DNA of 64,000 nt from contig JAJZFA010000054.1 of the NCBI GenBank assembly GCA_021805565.1, positions 92,411 to 156,410 on the forward strand, read 5' to 3'. Source of the stretch: Pseudomonadota bacterium (GTDB lineage: Bacteria; Pseudomonadota; Alphaproteobacteria; Acetobacterales; Acetobacteraceae). Positions 9,898 to 18,805 of this stretch are shown here, in pieces. Within the stretch, counting starts at the first letter, position 1; every line of letters starts with the position of its first letter. The notes under the pieces are model-generated. The model was not told where the DNA came from. It was given only the letters and a program-made list of their open reading frames with translations, and did no database searches. Made by a program: the position numbers and the translations under genes.

Positions 9898-11379
9898 ATG
9901 CTCGATATCGCGTTCGCCAAACCCGCCTTGCCGAAAACCGGCGCGCTGGTGCTGTTGATTCATGAGGGCGAGAAACCTTCGGGCCTGTGGGCGCAGCTCG
10001 ACGACTCCACCGGCGGCGCCATCGCCCGCGCCTTCGCGGTTGCCGATTTCACCGGGGTAAAAGGCAAAACCTGTGCGATCCTGGCACCCGGCGCGGGCAT
10101 CGGCCGTGTGCTGGCCATCGGGTTGGGCAAGCCGGCCGAAACAACCCGGACAATCCTGCAAGAAGCCGGCGGCACCATCGTCGCCGGGTTGCCGCGCGAG
10201 ACCGCCGCCACCGTGACAGCCAGCGCCCTGACCGCCCAACAGGCCGCCGACGTCGCATTCGGCGCCGTGCTGCGCAGCTACCGCTTCGGCCGCTACCGCA
10301 CCAGGGAAAAGCCGGAAGACCTGCCAAAACTGGCCAAGATAACGATTCAAACAGCGGAAATTCCTAAGGCCAAAGCAGCCTGGGAACCTCTGGACGCGAC
10401 CGCGAAAGGGGTGTTCCTGACCCGTGACCTGGTCAGCGAGCCGCCAAACGTCCTGGATCCGCCGGAAATGGCGGAGCGGTGCCGCAAACTGTCGGAACTC
10501 GGGCTGAAAGTCGAAATCCTCGGCCCCCGGGAAATGTCCAAACTCGGCTTCGGTGCTCTGCTCGGTGTGTCCCAGGGCAGCGTGAAAGAGCCGCGCATGG
10601 TCGTCATGCACTGGAACGGCGCCAACGGTAACGGGCGGAAATCAAAAGAAAAACCGGTCGTGTTCGTCGGCAAGGGCGTCACCTTCGACACCGGCGGAAT
10701 CAGCATCAAAGGCGCCGCCGGGATGGAGGACATGAAGTGGGACATGGCCGGCGCCGGCACGGTGATCGGTCTGATGGCCACGCTGGCGGGGCGCAAGGCG
10801 AAAGTCGATGCCATCGGCCTGGTCGGGCTGGTGGAAAATATGCCGTCTGGATCCGCCCAACGGCCCGGCGACGTGGTCACCAGCTATTCCGGCCAGACCA
10901 TCGAAGTGATCAACACCGACGCCGAGGGGCGCCTGGTCCTGGCGGACGTGTTGTGGTACGCGCAGCAGAAATACGATCCCAAATTCATGGTCGATCTGGC
11001 GACCTTGACGGGCGCCATCATCGTCGGCCTTGGGCATGAATTCGCCGGACTGTTCAGCAACGACGATTCGTTGTCGCAAAAACTGACGGCGGCCGGTCAG
11101 GCCACCGGGGAACGGGTCTGGCGCATGCCGCTGGACGAAGCCTTCGACAAGCAAATCCGCTCCGACATCGCCGACATGAAAAATGTCGGCGGCCGGCCCG
11201 GCGGTTCGATCACCGCCGCGCAGTTCATTCAGCGCTTCGTCAACGGCAAGCCATGGGCGCATCTGGATATCGCCGGCATGGCCTGGAGCACGAAAGACGC
11301 CGCCATCGTCCCGAAAGGCGCCACCGCGTTCGGCGTGCGCCTGTTGGACCGGCTGGTCGCCGATCACTTCGAAGGCTGA
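9898..11379 (+). CDS. pepA: Leucyl aminopeptidase
   Basis: VGKGVTFDTGGISIKGAAGMEDMKWDMAGAG, NTDAEGRLVLADVL (NTDAEGRL signature). Confidence 0.97.
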   Translation: MLDIAFAKPALPKTGALVLLIHEGEKPSGLWAQLDDSTGGAIARAFAVADFTGVKGKTCAILAPGAGIGRVLAIGLGKPAETTRTILQEAGGTIVAGLPRETAATVTASALTAQQAADVAFGAVLRSYRFGRYRTREKPEDLPKLAKITIQTAEIPKAKAAWEPLDATAKGVFLTRDLVSEPPNVLDPPEMAERCRKLSELGLKVEILGPREMSKLGFGALLGVSQGSVKEPRMVVMHWNGANGNGRKSKEKPVVFVGKGVTFDTGGISIKGAAGMEDMKWDMAGAGTVIGLMATLAGRKAKVDAIGLVGLVENMPSGSAQRPGDVVTSYSGQTIEVINTDAEGRLVLADVLWYAQQKYDPKFMVDLATLTGAIIVGLGHEFAGLFSNDDSLSQKLTAAGQATGERVWRMPLDEAFDKQIRSDIADMKNVGGRPGGSITAAQFIQRFVNGKPWAHLDIAGMAWSTKDAAIVPKGATAFGVRLLDRLVADHFEG

Positions 11380-11380
11380 T

Positions 11381-11821
11381 ATGGCCGCGGCCGGGTTTTA
11401 TCACCTGACCCGGTCGCCGCTACAGCAGGCGTTGCCGCGGCTTCTCGCCCGCACGCTGGAATCCGGCCAGCGCGCGTTGATTCTGGGAACCAGTCAGCCG
11501 GCCCTGGACGCACTGAGCACCGCGTTGTGGGCCCAGCGCGTCTGGCTGCCGCACGGGTCGGCGGCGGACGGCGATCCGGACCTGCAACCGATATGGCTGA
11601 CGACCGAGGCAGAACCGGTCAACGGTGCCCGCTATTTGTTTCTGGTCGATGGTGCCGAAACCGGTCGCCTGGGCGAATTCGACCGTGCCTTCGACCTGTT
11701 CGACGGCAACACCGCCACCGCCCTCGCCGCCGCTCGGTTACGATGGCGTGCGGCAAAAGAGGCCGGTCATACCCTGACCTATTGGCAGCAGACTGAAAGC
11801 GGCTGGCGGAAAAACGCTTAG
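11381..11821 (+). CDS. holC: DNA polymerase III subunit chi
   Basis: MAAAGFYHLTRSPLQQALPRLLARTLESGQRALIL..., position directly after pepA; family-typical layout. Confidence 0.88.
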   Translation: MAAAGFYHLTRSPLQQALPRLLARTLESGQRALILGTSQPALDALSTALWAQRVWLPHGSAADGDPDLQPIWLTTEAEPVNGARYLFLVDGAETGRLGEFDRAFDLFDGNTATALAAARLRWRAAKEAGHTLTYWQQTESGWRKNA

Positions 11822-11938
11822 GCCATGCCCAACAATTATCGCTTCGGATTGCGGTGTCGGGCATGCCCTAAGCTCATGTTTTGCAAGGCAACTTTGCTGG
11901 CGTGCTGACGCACTTATTTGCCAGCGTTGCCTTAGGCC
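11817..11938 (+). repeat. Copy B of the dispersed two-hairpin intergenic repeat
   Basis: CTTAGGCCATGCCCAACA...TGTCGGGCATGCCCTAAG (hairpin 1) then AAGGCAACTTTGCTGGC...GCCAGCGTTGCCTTAG (hairpin 2); overlaps the holC stop codon. Confidence 0.85.
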
Positions 11939-11995
11939 GATGATCCGGCGGGCAGCGCGATCGACACGCCTACACGCAGTTTGCCGGCAGCAGGC

Positions 11996-12928
11996 TTAGC
12001 GCCTTTTGCTCGCGGGCTTGGTATTCAACCACCATTTCACCGGCTCCGGCGCGACAGCCGCCGGTTCGGCCTGGCGCCCGCGCCGCACCGCGACGTCTGC
12101 TTCAGCCGCGACGGGATGCCGGTAGGCCGGTTCGGCCGGCCGCCGCGACGCCGGTGTTTCCTCGGAGAAGGACCTTAGAAGCATTTCAGCCGCTTCCCCC
12201 GCGGCTTCCGCGTGACGCAACGCCTTCTCGGCGGACTTGCGGAGATGACGCTCCTCGGCAAGCTGGTCCTGGAAAGTTTGCGCGCGATGTTCGGCGGCCT
12301 GCGCCTGCTCCGACGCCTCCCGCAGTTGTTCGGCGAGCGTTCCGGCGCCGGCACGAAGCTGGGCCGTTGCCTCGCGTTCGCGGTTCAATGCGTCCAATGC
12401 CTCATTTTTAGCGAGTTCGGCGTGGCCGATCTTGGTTTGCAGATCGTGCGCAACCGCCTGTATGTCCGCCAATGACCGTTCGGCCTTATCGCGTGCGGCG
12501 GTTTCGGCGGCCAGGGCGGCTTCGGTTCGTTGCAGCCGGCTGCTGGTCGGGCCTTGCGGGGATGCAGCACCGCGATGAGCGGGGGCTTCATGCGCCTGAT
12601 CGCGGCGCAGCACTGTCACCGGGATATCGCCGTCCTGGACGAATCGGCGCCGGTGCAAGCCGCCATTGAACCGGTCCCCCATGCGCAGCTGTTGATCCGC
12701 CCGGTCGGTGTCCGGGCGCTGGCGTTGCGATTCGCCAAGCAGGCCAAGTGCTTTTCGCATTTGCGATTCGGCTTGGTCCCCAGGGCCGGACTCCTCCGGT
12801 CTCGATCCGCTGGCCGTCCCGGAATTTGTCGCTCGGGAGAATGGATCGTGCGGCGTGTCGCTGGCCGCATGATCGAGTCGTGGTTTCAAAATCTCAGACA
12901 ATTCCATCACCTGGACGATAGGGGGCAA
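11996..12928 (-). CDS. Hypothetical coiled-coil protein ending in EPVKWWLNTKPASKRR
   Basis: Long heptad-like A/E/K/R-rich region (SRLQRTEAALAAETAARDKAERSLADIQAVAHDLQTKIGHAELAKNEALDAL...). Confidence 0.7.
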   Translation of the reverse strand: MPPIVQVMELSEILKPRLDHAASDTPHDPFSRATNSGTASGSRPEESGPGDQAESQMRKALGLLGESQRQRPDTDRADQQLRMGDRFNGGLHRRRFVQDGDIPVTVLRRDQAHEAPAHRGAASPQGPTSSRLQRTEAALAAETAARDKAERSLADIQAVAHDLQTKIGHAELAKNEALDALNREREATAQLRAGAGTLAEQLREASEQAQAAEHRAQTFQDQLAEERHLRKSAEKALRHAEAAGEAAEMLLRSFSEETPASRRPAEPAYRHPVAAEADVAVRRGRQAEPAAVAPEPVKWWLNTKPASKRR

Positions 12929-12976
12929 TCAAGGGATCGTTACACAAAGCCTGACGATCGACCGAAATCCGGTCCA

Positions 12977-13001
12977 GCCATACGGCGATTCGCCGTATGG
13001 C
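12977..13001. promoter_or_regulatory. Perfect inverted repeat GCCATACGGC-GATTC-GCCGTATGGC upstream of the coiled-coil gene
   Basis: 10-bp arms, 5-nt spacer, no following T-run; operator or hairpin. Confidence 0.5.
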
Positions 13002-13272
13002 CCATCGATCGGGCTGTGTTCACCTGGATGTCGCGCCAGAAGCCATTGTGTAACCATTGGTTCAATTGAGCGGGACAACAACGATAAAAATACATTTATT
13101 CCGCGTTCATCGGCCCGGTATGCACCGAACACCTGCCTTATTTAGGCGTTGCTATCAACAATAGCAAGTGATGCATTGATTTAGGCCTTAGCCGGTTCGC
13201 GAGACAGGGGTAGCATCCTGATAGACCCGATGCGCCGCCGGTCAGGTGGCACGGAAACCGGCGAAGGATTGC

Positions 13273-13650
13273 ATGGCGATGATCATGGATACGGCGAGCA
13301 TTGTGGCGGTTATCGACGACGACGCCGATGTAGGCGACGTAATCGGCGGCCTGCTCGAAACAATGGGGTATCAGGTCGAGACCTACAGATCGGGAATGGA
13401 TTTTCTGTCTGGCGCGCGATTGGCCACGCTGGCCTGCCTGGTGGTCGATCAAAACATGCCCAAGATGACAGGGCTGGAAATGATCGAAACCCTTTCGACA
13501 CGGGGCGTCAGTATTCCCGCACTATTGATCACCGGAAATCAAGATGCGGAGATCGAACGCAAGGCCAACAGTCTCGGCGTTATGACCGTCTTGGAAAAGC
13601 CCATGTCGCATCATGAACTCTTGCGATTTGTTTCACTTTCTGCCGGCTGA
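13273..13650 (+). CDS. Single-domain response regulator (receiver, FixJ-like)
   Basis: VAVIDDDADVGDVIGGLLETMGYQVETYRSG, LVVDQNMPKMTGLEMI, LEKPM. Confidence 0.9.
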   Translation: MAMIMDTASIVAVIDDDADVGDVIGGLLETMGYQVETYRSGMDFLSGARLATLACLVVDQNMPKMTGLEMIETLSTRGVSIPALLITGNQDAEIERKANSLGVMTVLEKPMSHHELLRFVSLSAG

Positions 13651-13724
13651 CCGCAGGGCGGACCCCAAATTTTTCGCTGCCTCGGCTCTTTCGTAGCCGG
13701 GGCCGACAGCCCCCGGCCGGCCTG

Positions 13725-15587
13725 TCAGGACGCCGCTTCCAGTTCTTCCTCGGCCATTAGCCATGCCGCCTCGACCACCGCGGCTTCCTTGGCAATGGCA
13801 CCCAGCCGCGCATTGGCATCCGTTATATCGGCCGTCCGGCCCGGCGCATACAGGGCTGGGTCAGCCAGTTTGGCCTCGATCCGCACCCGTTCGGCGGCCA
13901 GAACCGCGAGGCGCTTTTCCGCGTCCTGGGCCTTCTTGCGAATCGGGGCCAGGGCCAAACGCGCCTCCGCGCGCTCCCGCCGGTCGTCCTTGCGGGTGAC
14001 GGCACCGGCCTTGACCGCGGGCCGGGCGCGTTCGGTCAACAACGCGCGATAGTCGTCCAGATCGCCATCGAACGGCTTGACGGTGCCGTCGCCAACCAGC
14101 CACAGCCGGTCGGCCACCAGTTCGACCAAATTCGGGTCGTGGGTGATCAGCAGCACCGCGCCCTGAAAGTCCGCCAGCGCCTTGACCAGGGCATCGCGGG
14201 CGTCGATGTCCAGATGATTGGTCGGCTCATCCAGGATCAGCAGTTGCGGCGCGTCCCGCGTTGCCAGCGCCAGCAGCAAGCGAGCCTTTTCCCCACCCGA
14301 AAGGTTGGCGACCGGCGTTTCCGCGCGATCCGCATCCAGCCCGAACCGGGCGAGTTGCCCCCGCAATTTTGCGGGCACCGCGTTCGGCAGGACACGCGCC
14401 ATGTGGTCGATCGGGTTTTCGCCGGCCACCAGTTCATCGGTCTGGTGCTGCGCGAAATACCCCACTTTCAGCCTGGGACCGCGGCGGACTTCGCCCGACA
14501 AGGGCGCCAGCCGCCCGGCCAGCAGCTTGGCCAGCGTCGATTTGCCGTTGCCGTTGGCGCCCAGCAGCGCGATCCGGTCGTCCATATCGACCGCCAGCGA
14601 CACGTTGCGCAGAACGGTGGCGGTGCCGTAGCCGATATCCGCACGGTCGAGCACCAGGATCGGCGGCGCCATCCGCGCGGGTTCGGGGAAGTCGAAGCGC
14701 GTCGGCGCGTCTTCGATCACCGATTCGATTCGCGGCAGACGCTCCAGCGCCTTGATCCGCGCCTGGGCCTGACGGGCTTTCGACGCTTTATAGCGAAACC
14801 GGTCGATGAAAGACTGAATATGCGCCCGCTCCACCGCCACCCGTTCCGCCGCGCGAGTCTGTTGCATCGCCCGTTCGGTGCGGATACGGACAAATTCGTC
14901 GAACCCGCCGGGGGTGAGCGAAATCTTGCCTTTGTCGAGATGGGCGATCGCCTCGACCGCGCGGTCCAGCAAGCCGCGATCGTGCGACACCACCAGGGCC
15001 GCGCCGGGAAACCGCGCCAGCCAGGTTTCCAGCCACATCGTCGCTTCAAGGTCGAGGTGATTGGTCGGCTCGTCCAGCAGCAACAGATCGGGATTAGCGA
15101 ACAAAGCGGTTGCCAACGCGACGCGCATCCGCCAGCCGCCGGAAAATTCGGCGACCGGCCGGCTCTGCGCCGCCTCATCGAACCCCAGGCCCGCCAGGAT
15201 GGTCGCCGCCCGGGCCGGGGCCGAATCGGCACCGATGGTCACCAGCCGGTCATGCACCTCGGCCAGGCGAAGCGGTCCGGCGGCCTGCGCTTCGGCCAGC
15301 AGGGCCAGCCGTTCCGGATCGCCTTGCAACACCGTGTCCAACAACGACGCCGGACCCTCCGGCGCTTCCTGACGCACCGTGGCCATGCGTGCGCGCGATG
15401 AAAGCCGGATGTCGCCGCCGTCGATGGCGATTTCGCCGGCGATGGCCCGCAGCAGGGTGGATTTACCGGCGCCGTTGCGGCCGACCAGCCCGATTCGCCG
15501 GCCGGGATCGATCGTCAGGCTTGCCTCGTTCAGCAGGGTGCGGCCGCCCATGCGGATGACGGCGCCGGAAATAACCAACAGGGACAT
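13725..15587 (-). CDS. ABC-F family ATP-binding cassette protein
   Basis: Two Walker A (GRNGAGKSTLL, GANGNGKSTLA), two signature motifs (FSGGWRMRVAL, LSGGEKARLLLAL), linker between, no TMs. Confidence 0.96.
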   Translation of the reverse strand: MSLLVISGAVIRMGGRTLLNEASLTIDPGRRIGLVGRNGAGKSTLLRAIAGEIAIDGGDIRLSSRARMATVRQEAPEGPASLLDTVLQGDPERLALLAEAQAAGPLRLAEVHDRLVTIGADSAPARAATILAGLGFDEAAQSRPVAEFSGGWRMRVALATALFANPDLLLLDEPTNHLDLEATMWLETWLARFPGAALVVSHDRGLLDRAVEAIAHLDKGKISLTPGGFDEFVRIRTERAMQQTRAAERVAVERAHIQSFIDRFRYKASKARQAQARIKALERLPRIESVIEDAPTRFDFPEPARMAPPILVLDRADIGYGTATVLRNVSLAVDMDDRIALLGANGNGKSTLAKLLAGRLAPLSGEVRRGPRLKVGYFAQHQTDELVAGENPIDHMARVLPNAVPAKLRGQLARFGLDADRAETPVANLSGGEKARLLLALATRDAPQLLILDEPTNHLDIDARDALVKALADFQGAVLLITHDPNLVELVADRLWLVGDGTVKPFDGDLDDYRALLTERARPAVKAGAVTRKDDRRERAEARLALAPIRKKAQDAEKRLAVLAAERVRIEAKLADPALYAPGRTADITDANARLGAIAKEAAVVEAAWLMAEEELEAAS

Positions 15588-15792
15588 AGGCGGGGTTTAG
15601 CGCCGGGCGAGGCCGTTAGGAAGCACCGGTTGCTCTGCCCGGCCGAGCGGGCAGGATGTGCGGTCTGGTTCGGGACTCACCGCGGCCCCGTCGCCCCGCG
15701 GAACCGGGCGCCCACCCGCGATGAACCCTGGCCGGCCGTCGCGGCCTTACATAATTATCCGATAAGAATAAAATTATCGCTATTTCCGCAGC

Positions 15793-16734
15793 CTATCCAA
15801 GGAAACGTTTGGCTCGATGATACAGCATATAGGCCCATTTTTGCTCCGAGAAGTGCCGCGGCAACGCAGCTTGCTCTAGTTGCCAACGCGACTTGACCTC
15901 AGCAGGCAAATTAGCCGCGAGCAGCATTGTCCCGTCTCGCTCGAACGTCATATAGCCCTGATCAAAAAGATGATCGATGTGCGGCGAGAGCATCAGTCCA
16001 TTATTTCCGTCTAGCCGTTCAGAGTCGTTTGAATCCTTCCATGGCTTGATGTGGCTCGCGCGAAGATGCTTGGGCGCCGCGATCCCTGTCACGCGACAGC
16101 TTTGCTCCTCGCGGAGCACCTCGATTCGAAATTTACCTTGCCCGCATCGCGCGGCTATCAATTGTTCCTTTTCTGTCGGGGATAGGTCAGACCGCGCGAT
16201 CAGTGCCTGTATGTCCTGATCCAGGATATTCGTGCCGGTATCGTATTTAATTAGAGGTTCGAACCGTGGCTCCGAACACAAGGTAGCCAGCGAAATTCCA
16301 AATGTCTCCCAACACAGTTTCTCCAGGTTGGGTAATTCGTCCCTTATTTCATTGTAAGATGATTGGTACGCATGCTCACGTCCATTTTTGTGAATCTTGC
16401 ACGCTTCAGCCTCGATCATCGAATCCAACCTGATGAACGGCTCCGCATCCAGAGAACATGCGTTAGCAAATCTTATTGGATACTCCGGCTTTCCTTTCCT
16501 GTTCGTTTTCGGATCTCCGTCCCACATTTGACCAAACCCGATGATTCCTTTGCTTCCCGTTTTGCCAACGCGCAGAAGAACAACCTGTTCTCCGGGCTTC
16601 GATCCTTTTATTAACTGCCACTCGGTTAGAATAAAGCCACCCCCTTGCTGACGGGCGTTCTGAAGATCGTTTTCCCACCGCTTCGCATCCATTCCCGCAG
16701 CGGGATTACCGATAGGCATATACGTTCTGACCAT
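15793..16734 (-). CDS. HNH endonuclease domain protein (HNH_2-type) with a possible N-terminal EVE/PUA-like module
   Basis: C-terminal CRVTGIAAPKHLRASHIKPWKDSNDSERLDGNNGLMLSPHIDHLFDQGYMTFERDG; N-terminal WENDLQNARQQGGGF...VLLRVGKTGSKGIIGFGQMW; visibly lower GC than flanks. Confidence 0.85.
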   Translation of the reverse strand: MVRTYMPIGNPAAGMDAKRWENDLQNARQQGGGFILTEWQLIKGSKPGEQVVLLRVGKTGSKGIIGFGQMWDGDPKTNRKGKPEYPIRFANACSLDAEPFIRLDSMIEAEACKIHKNGREHAYQSSYNEIRDELPNLEKLCWETFGISLATLCSEPRFEPLIKYDTGTNILDQDIQALIARSDLSPTEKEQLIAARCGQGKFRIEVLREEQSCRVTGIAAPKHLRASHIKPWKDSNDSERLDGNNGLMLSPHIDHLFDQGYMTFERDGTMLLAANLPAEVKSRWQLEQAALPRHFSEQKWAYMLYHRAKRFLG

Positions 16735-16801
16735 ACGCGAACGTTGCTCCTTATCCAGCTTTCACTCAATTTTTCCCACAACGGAGGGGAGTCCGGTCTC
16801 A

Positions 16802-18688
16802 CTACTCAGCCAACAACACCCGCAACTCATCCAGTGCGGCCGGATCCTCGATCGTCGGGGGCACCGGCGCATCCTCGCCATCGGCGATCTTGCGGATACT
16901 GCCGCGTAGGATTTTGCCTGACCGGGTCTTGGGCAGCCGCGCGACAACCCTGGCGTCCCTGAACGCCGCCACCGGGCCAATACGGTCCCGCACCAGCGCG
17001 ACCAGTTCGGCCGCGATGTCCGCTTCCGGCCGGTTCACCCCGGCTTTCAGCACCACGAACCCCATCGGAGTCTGGCCCTTCAGGTCGTCGCGGGCGCCGA
17101 TAACGGCGCATTCGGCGACATCGGGATGCGACGCCAGCACTTCCTCCATCGATCCGGTGGACAAACGATGGCCGGCGACATTAATGATGTCGTCGGTGCG
17201 CCCCATGACCCAGACATCGCCATCGGCATCCACCAGTCCGGCATCGCCCGTGCGGTACCAGCCGGGAAAATCGGCAAGGTAAGACCGCCGGTAATTGGCG
17301 TCGTCCTGCCACAGCGTCGGCCCGCATCCGGGCGGCAACGGCAGGCGCAGCGACAGATTGCCCGTTGTGCCAGCCGGCAGGACCTGCCCCGAATCGTCCA
17401 GCGCGTGCAGATCGTATCCGGGGCACGGGCGTCCGCCCGATCCGGGTTTGAACGGAAACAACCCGAACTGGCGGAATCCGGCGGTGATCGGCCAGCCCGT
17501 CTCGGTCTGCCACCAGTGATCCACCACCGGCTTGCCCAGCAATTCATGCGCCCAGATGCCGGTGGGCGGGTCGCAGCGTTCGCCGGCCAGATACAGCGCG
17601 TCCAGCGACGAAAGGTCGTGCGCCTTGGTCAGCTTACCTTCGGGGTCCTGTTGCTTGATGGCGCGCATCGCGGTCGGGGCGGTGAACAGCACCTTCACCT
17701 TGTGCTGTGAGATCACCCGCCAGAACGCGCCCGCATCGGGGGTACCGACCGGTTTGCCCTCATACATCACCGACGTACAGCCGCGCAGCAGGGGCGCATA
17801 CACGATGTAACTATGACCGACGACCCAGCCCACATCCGACGCGGTCCACCAGACATCGCCGGCATCCAGGCCGTAGATCATCTTCATGGAGTTCCAAAGC
17901 ACCACCGCGTGGCCGCCATTGTCGCGCACCACGCCCTTGGGTTTGCCAGTGGTGCCGGACGTGTAGAGCACATACAGCGGATCGGTCGCCAACACCGATA
18001 CGCAGCCATGCGGTGCGGCGGCATCCACCGCGGCGACGAAGTCATGGTCGCGACCCGGCGTCATCGGCGCTTCCGCCTGCGGCCGTTGCAGAATCAGGCA
18101 CGCATCGGGCTTGTGCGGCGACATCGCGATGGCGGCGTCCAGCAGCGGTTTGTATCGGATGACCCGGTTCGGCTCCAGGCCGCACGACGCCGAAATAATC
18201 ACCTTGGGCCGAGCATCGGCGATCCGCACCGACAGTTCCGCCGCCGCGAAGCCACCGAACACGACGGAATGCACCGCGCCAAGGCGGGCGGTGGCAAGCA
18301 TGGCGATGGCGGCTTCGGGCACCATGGGCATGTAAATGACGACGCGGTCGCCTTTCGCCACGCCCAGGGCAGCCAGGGCGCCGGCCAGTTTTTCAGTACG
18401 GGCCAGCAGATCGCGATAGGTGAAGGCGGTGACGGTGCCGGTCATCGGGCTGTCATGGATCAGCGCCGCCTGCTCGCCCCGGCCGGCCTGGACGTGGCGA
18501 TCGAGGCAATTATAGCAGGTATTCAGTGCGCCGCCCGCGAACCACTGGCCGAACGCGCCCATTGTGGGGTCGAAAATCCGCTCCCACGGCGTGGTCCAGC
18601 TAATGCCCGCGGCCTCGGCGGCCCAGTACGCAGCAGGGTCGCGCTTCCAGGCGCCATAGGCGTCCGCGTAGGCCGGGGCGGTGGTCAT
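16802..18688 (-). CDS. prpE: Propionyl-CoA synthetase-like acyl-CoA synthetase
   Basis: LNTCYNCLDRHV, LYTSGTTGKPKGVVRDNGGHAV, WWQTETGWPI, RTDDIINVAGHRLSTG, KTRSGKILRG. Confidence 0.93.
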   Translation of the reverse strand: MTTAPAYADAYGAWKRDPAAYWAAEAAGISWTTPWERIFDPTMGAFGQWFAGGALNTCYNCLDRHVQAGRGEQAALIHDSPMTGTVTAFTYRDLLARTEKLAGALAALGVAKGDRVVIYMPMVPEAAIAMLATARLGAVHSVVFGGFAAAELSVRIADARPKVIISASCGLEPNRVIRYKPLLDAAIAMSPHKPDACLILQRPQAEAPMTPGRDHDFVAAVDAAAPHGCVSVLATDPLYVLYTSGTTGKPKGVVRDNGGHAVVLWNSMKMIYGLDAGDVWWTASDVGWVVGHSYIVYAPLLRGCTSVMYEGKPVGTPDAGAFWRVISQHKVKVLFTAPTAMRAIKQQDPEGKLTKAHDLSSLDALYLAGERCDPPTGIWAHELLGKPVVDHWWQTETGWPITAGFRQFGLFPFKPGSGGRPCPGYDLHALDDSGQVLPAGTTGNLSLRLPLPPGCGPTLWQDDANYRRSYLADFPGWYRTGDAGLVDADGDVWVMGRTDDIINVAGHRLSTGSMEEVLASHPDVAECAVIGARDDLKGQTPMGFVVLKAGVNRPEADIAAELVALVRDRIGPVAAFRDARVVARLPKTRSGKILRGSIRKIADGEDAPVPPTIEDPAALDELRVLLAE

Positions 18689-18805
18689 GGCTACGTTTCT
18701 CCCTGTCTGATCGATGCGGTTGTCAGGCCGGATCGTTCGCCGGTCAAGCCGGGCTTGCACGGGCGCGCGGCTGGTGCTTTGTGCGGTTTTGAAACGGAGG
18801 ATCAC

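Noticed and set aside
13133-13195. TTAGGCGTTGC...TTTAGGCCTTAGCC segment as a fifth copy of the dispersed repeat
   Set aside because: Shares only short CTTAG/TTAGG words; it lacks the GGGCATGCCC arms and the GTGCTGACGCACTTAT core.
14139-15401. 420-aa plus-strand ORF opposite the ABC-F gene
   Set aside because: Shadow ORF rich in R/Q/H; real ABC-F motifs are on the minus strand.
15793-16734. HNH gene considered as a homing endonuclease/intron or IS element
   Set aside because: No intron structure, terminal inverted repeats, target-site duplications or transposase motifs visible around it.
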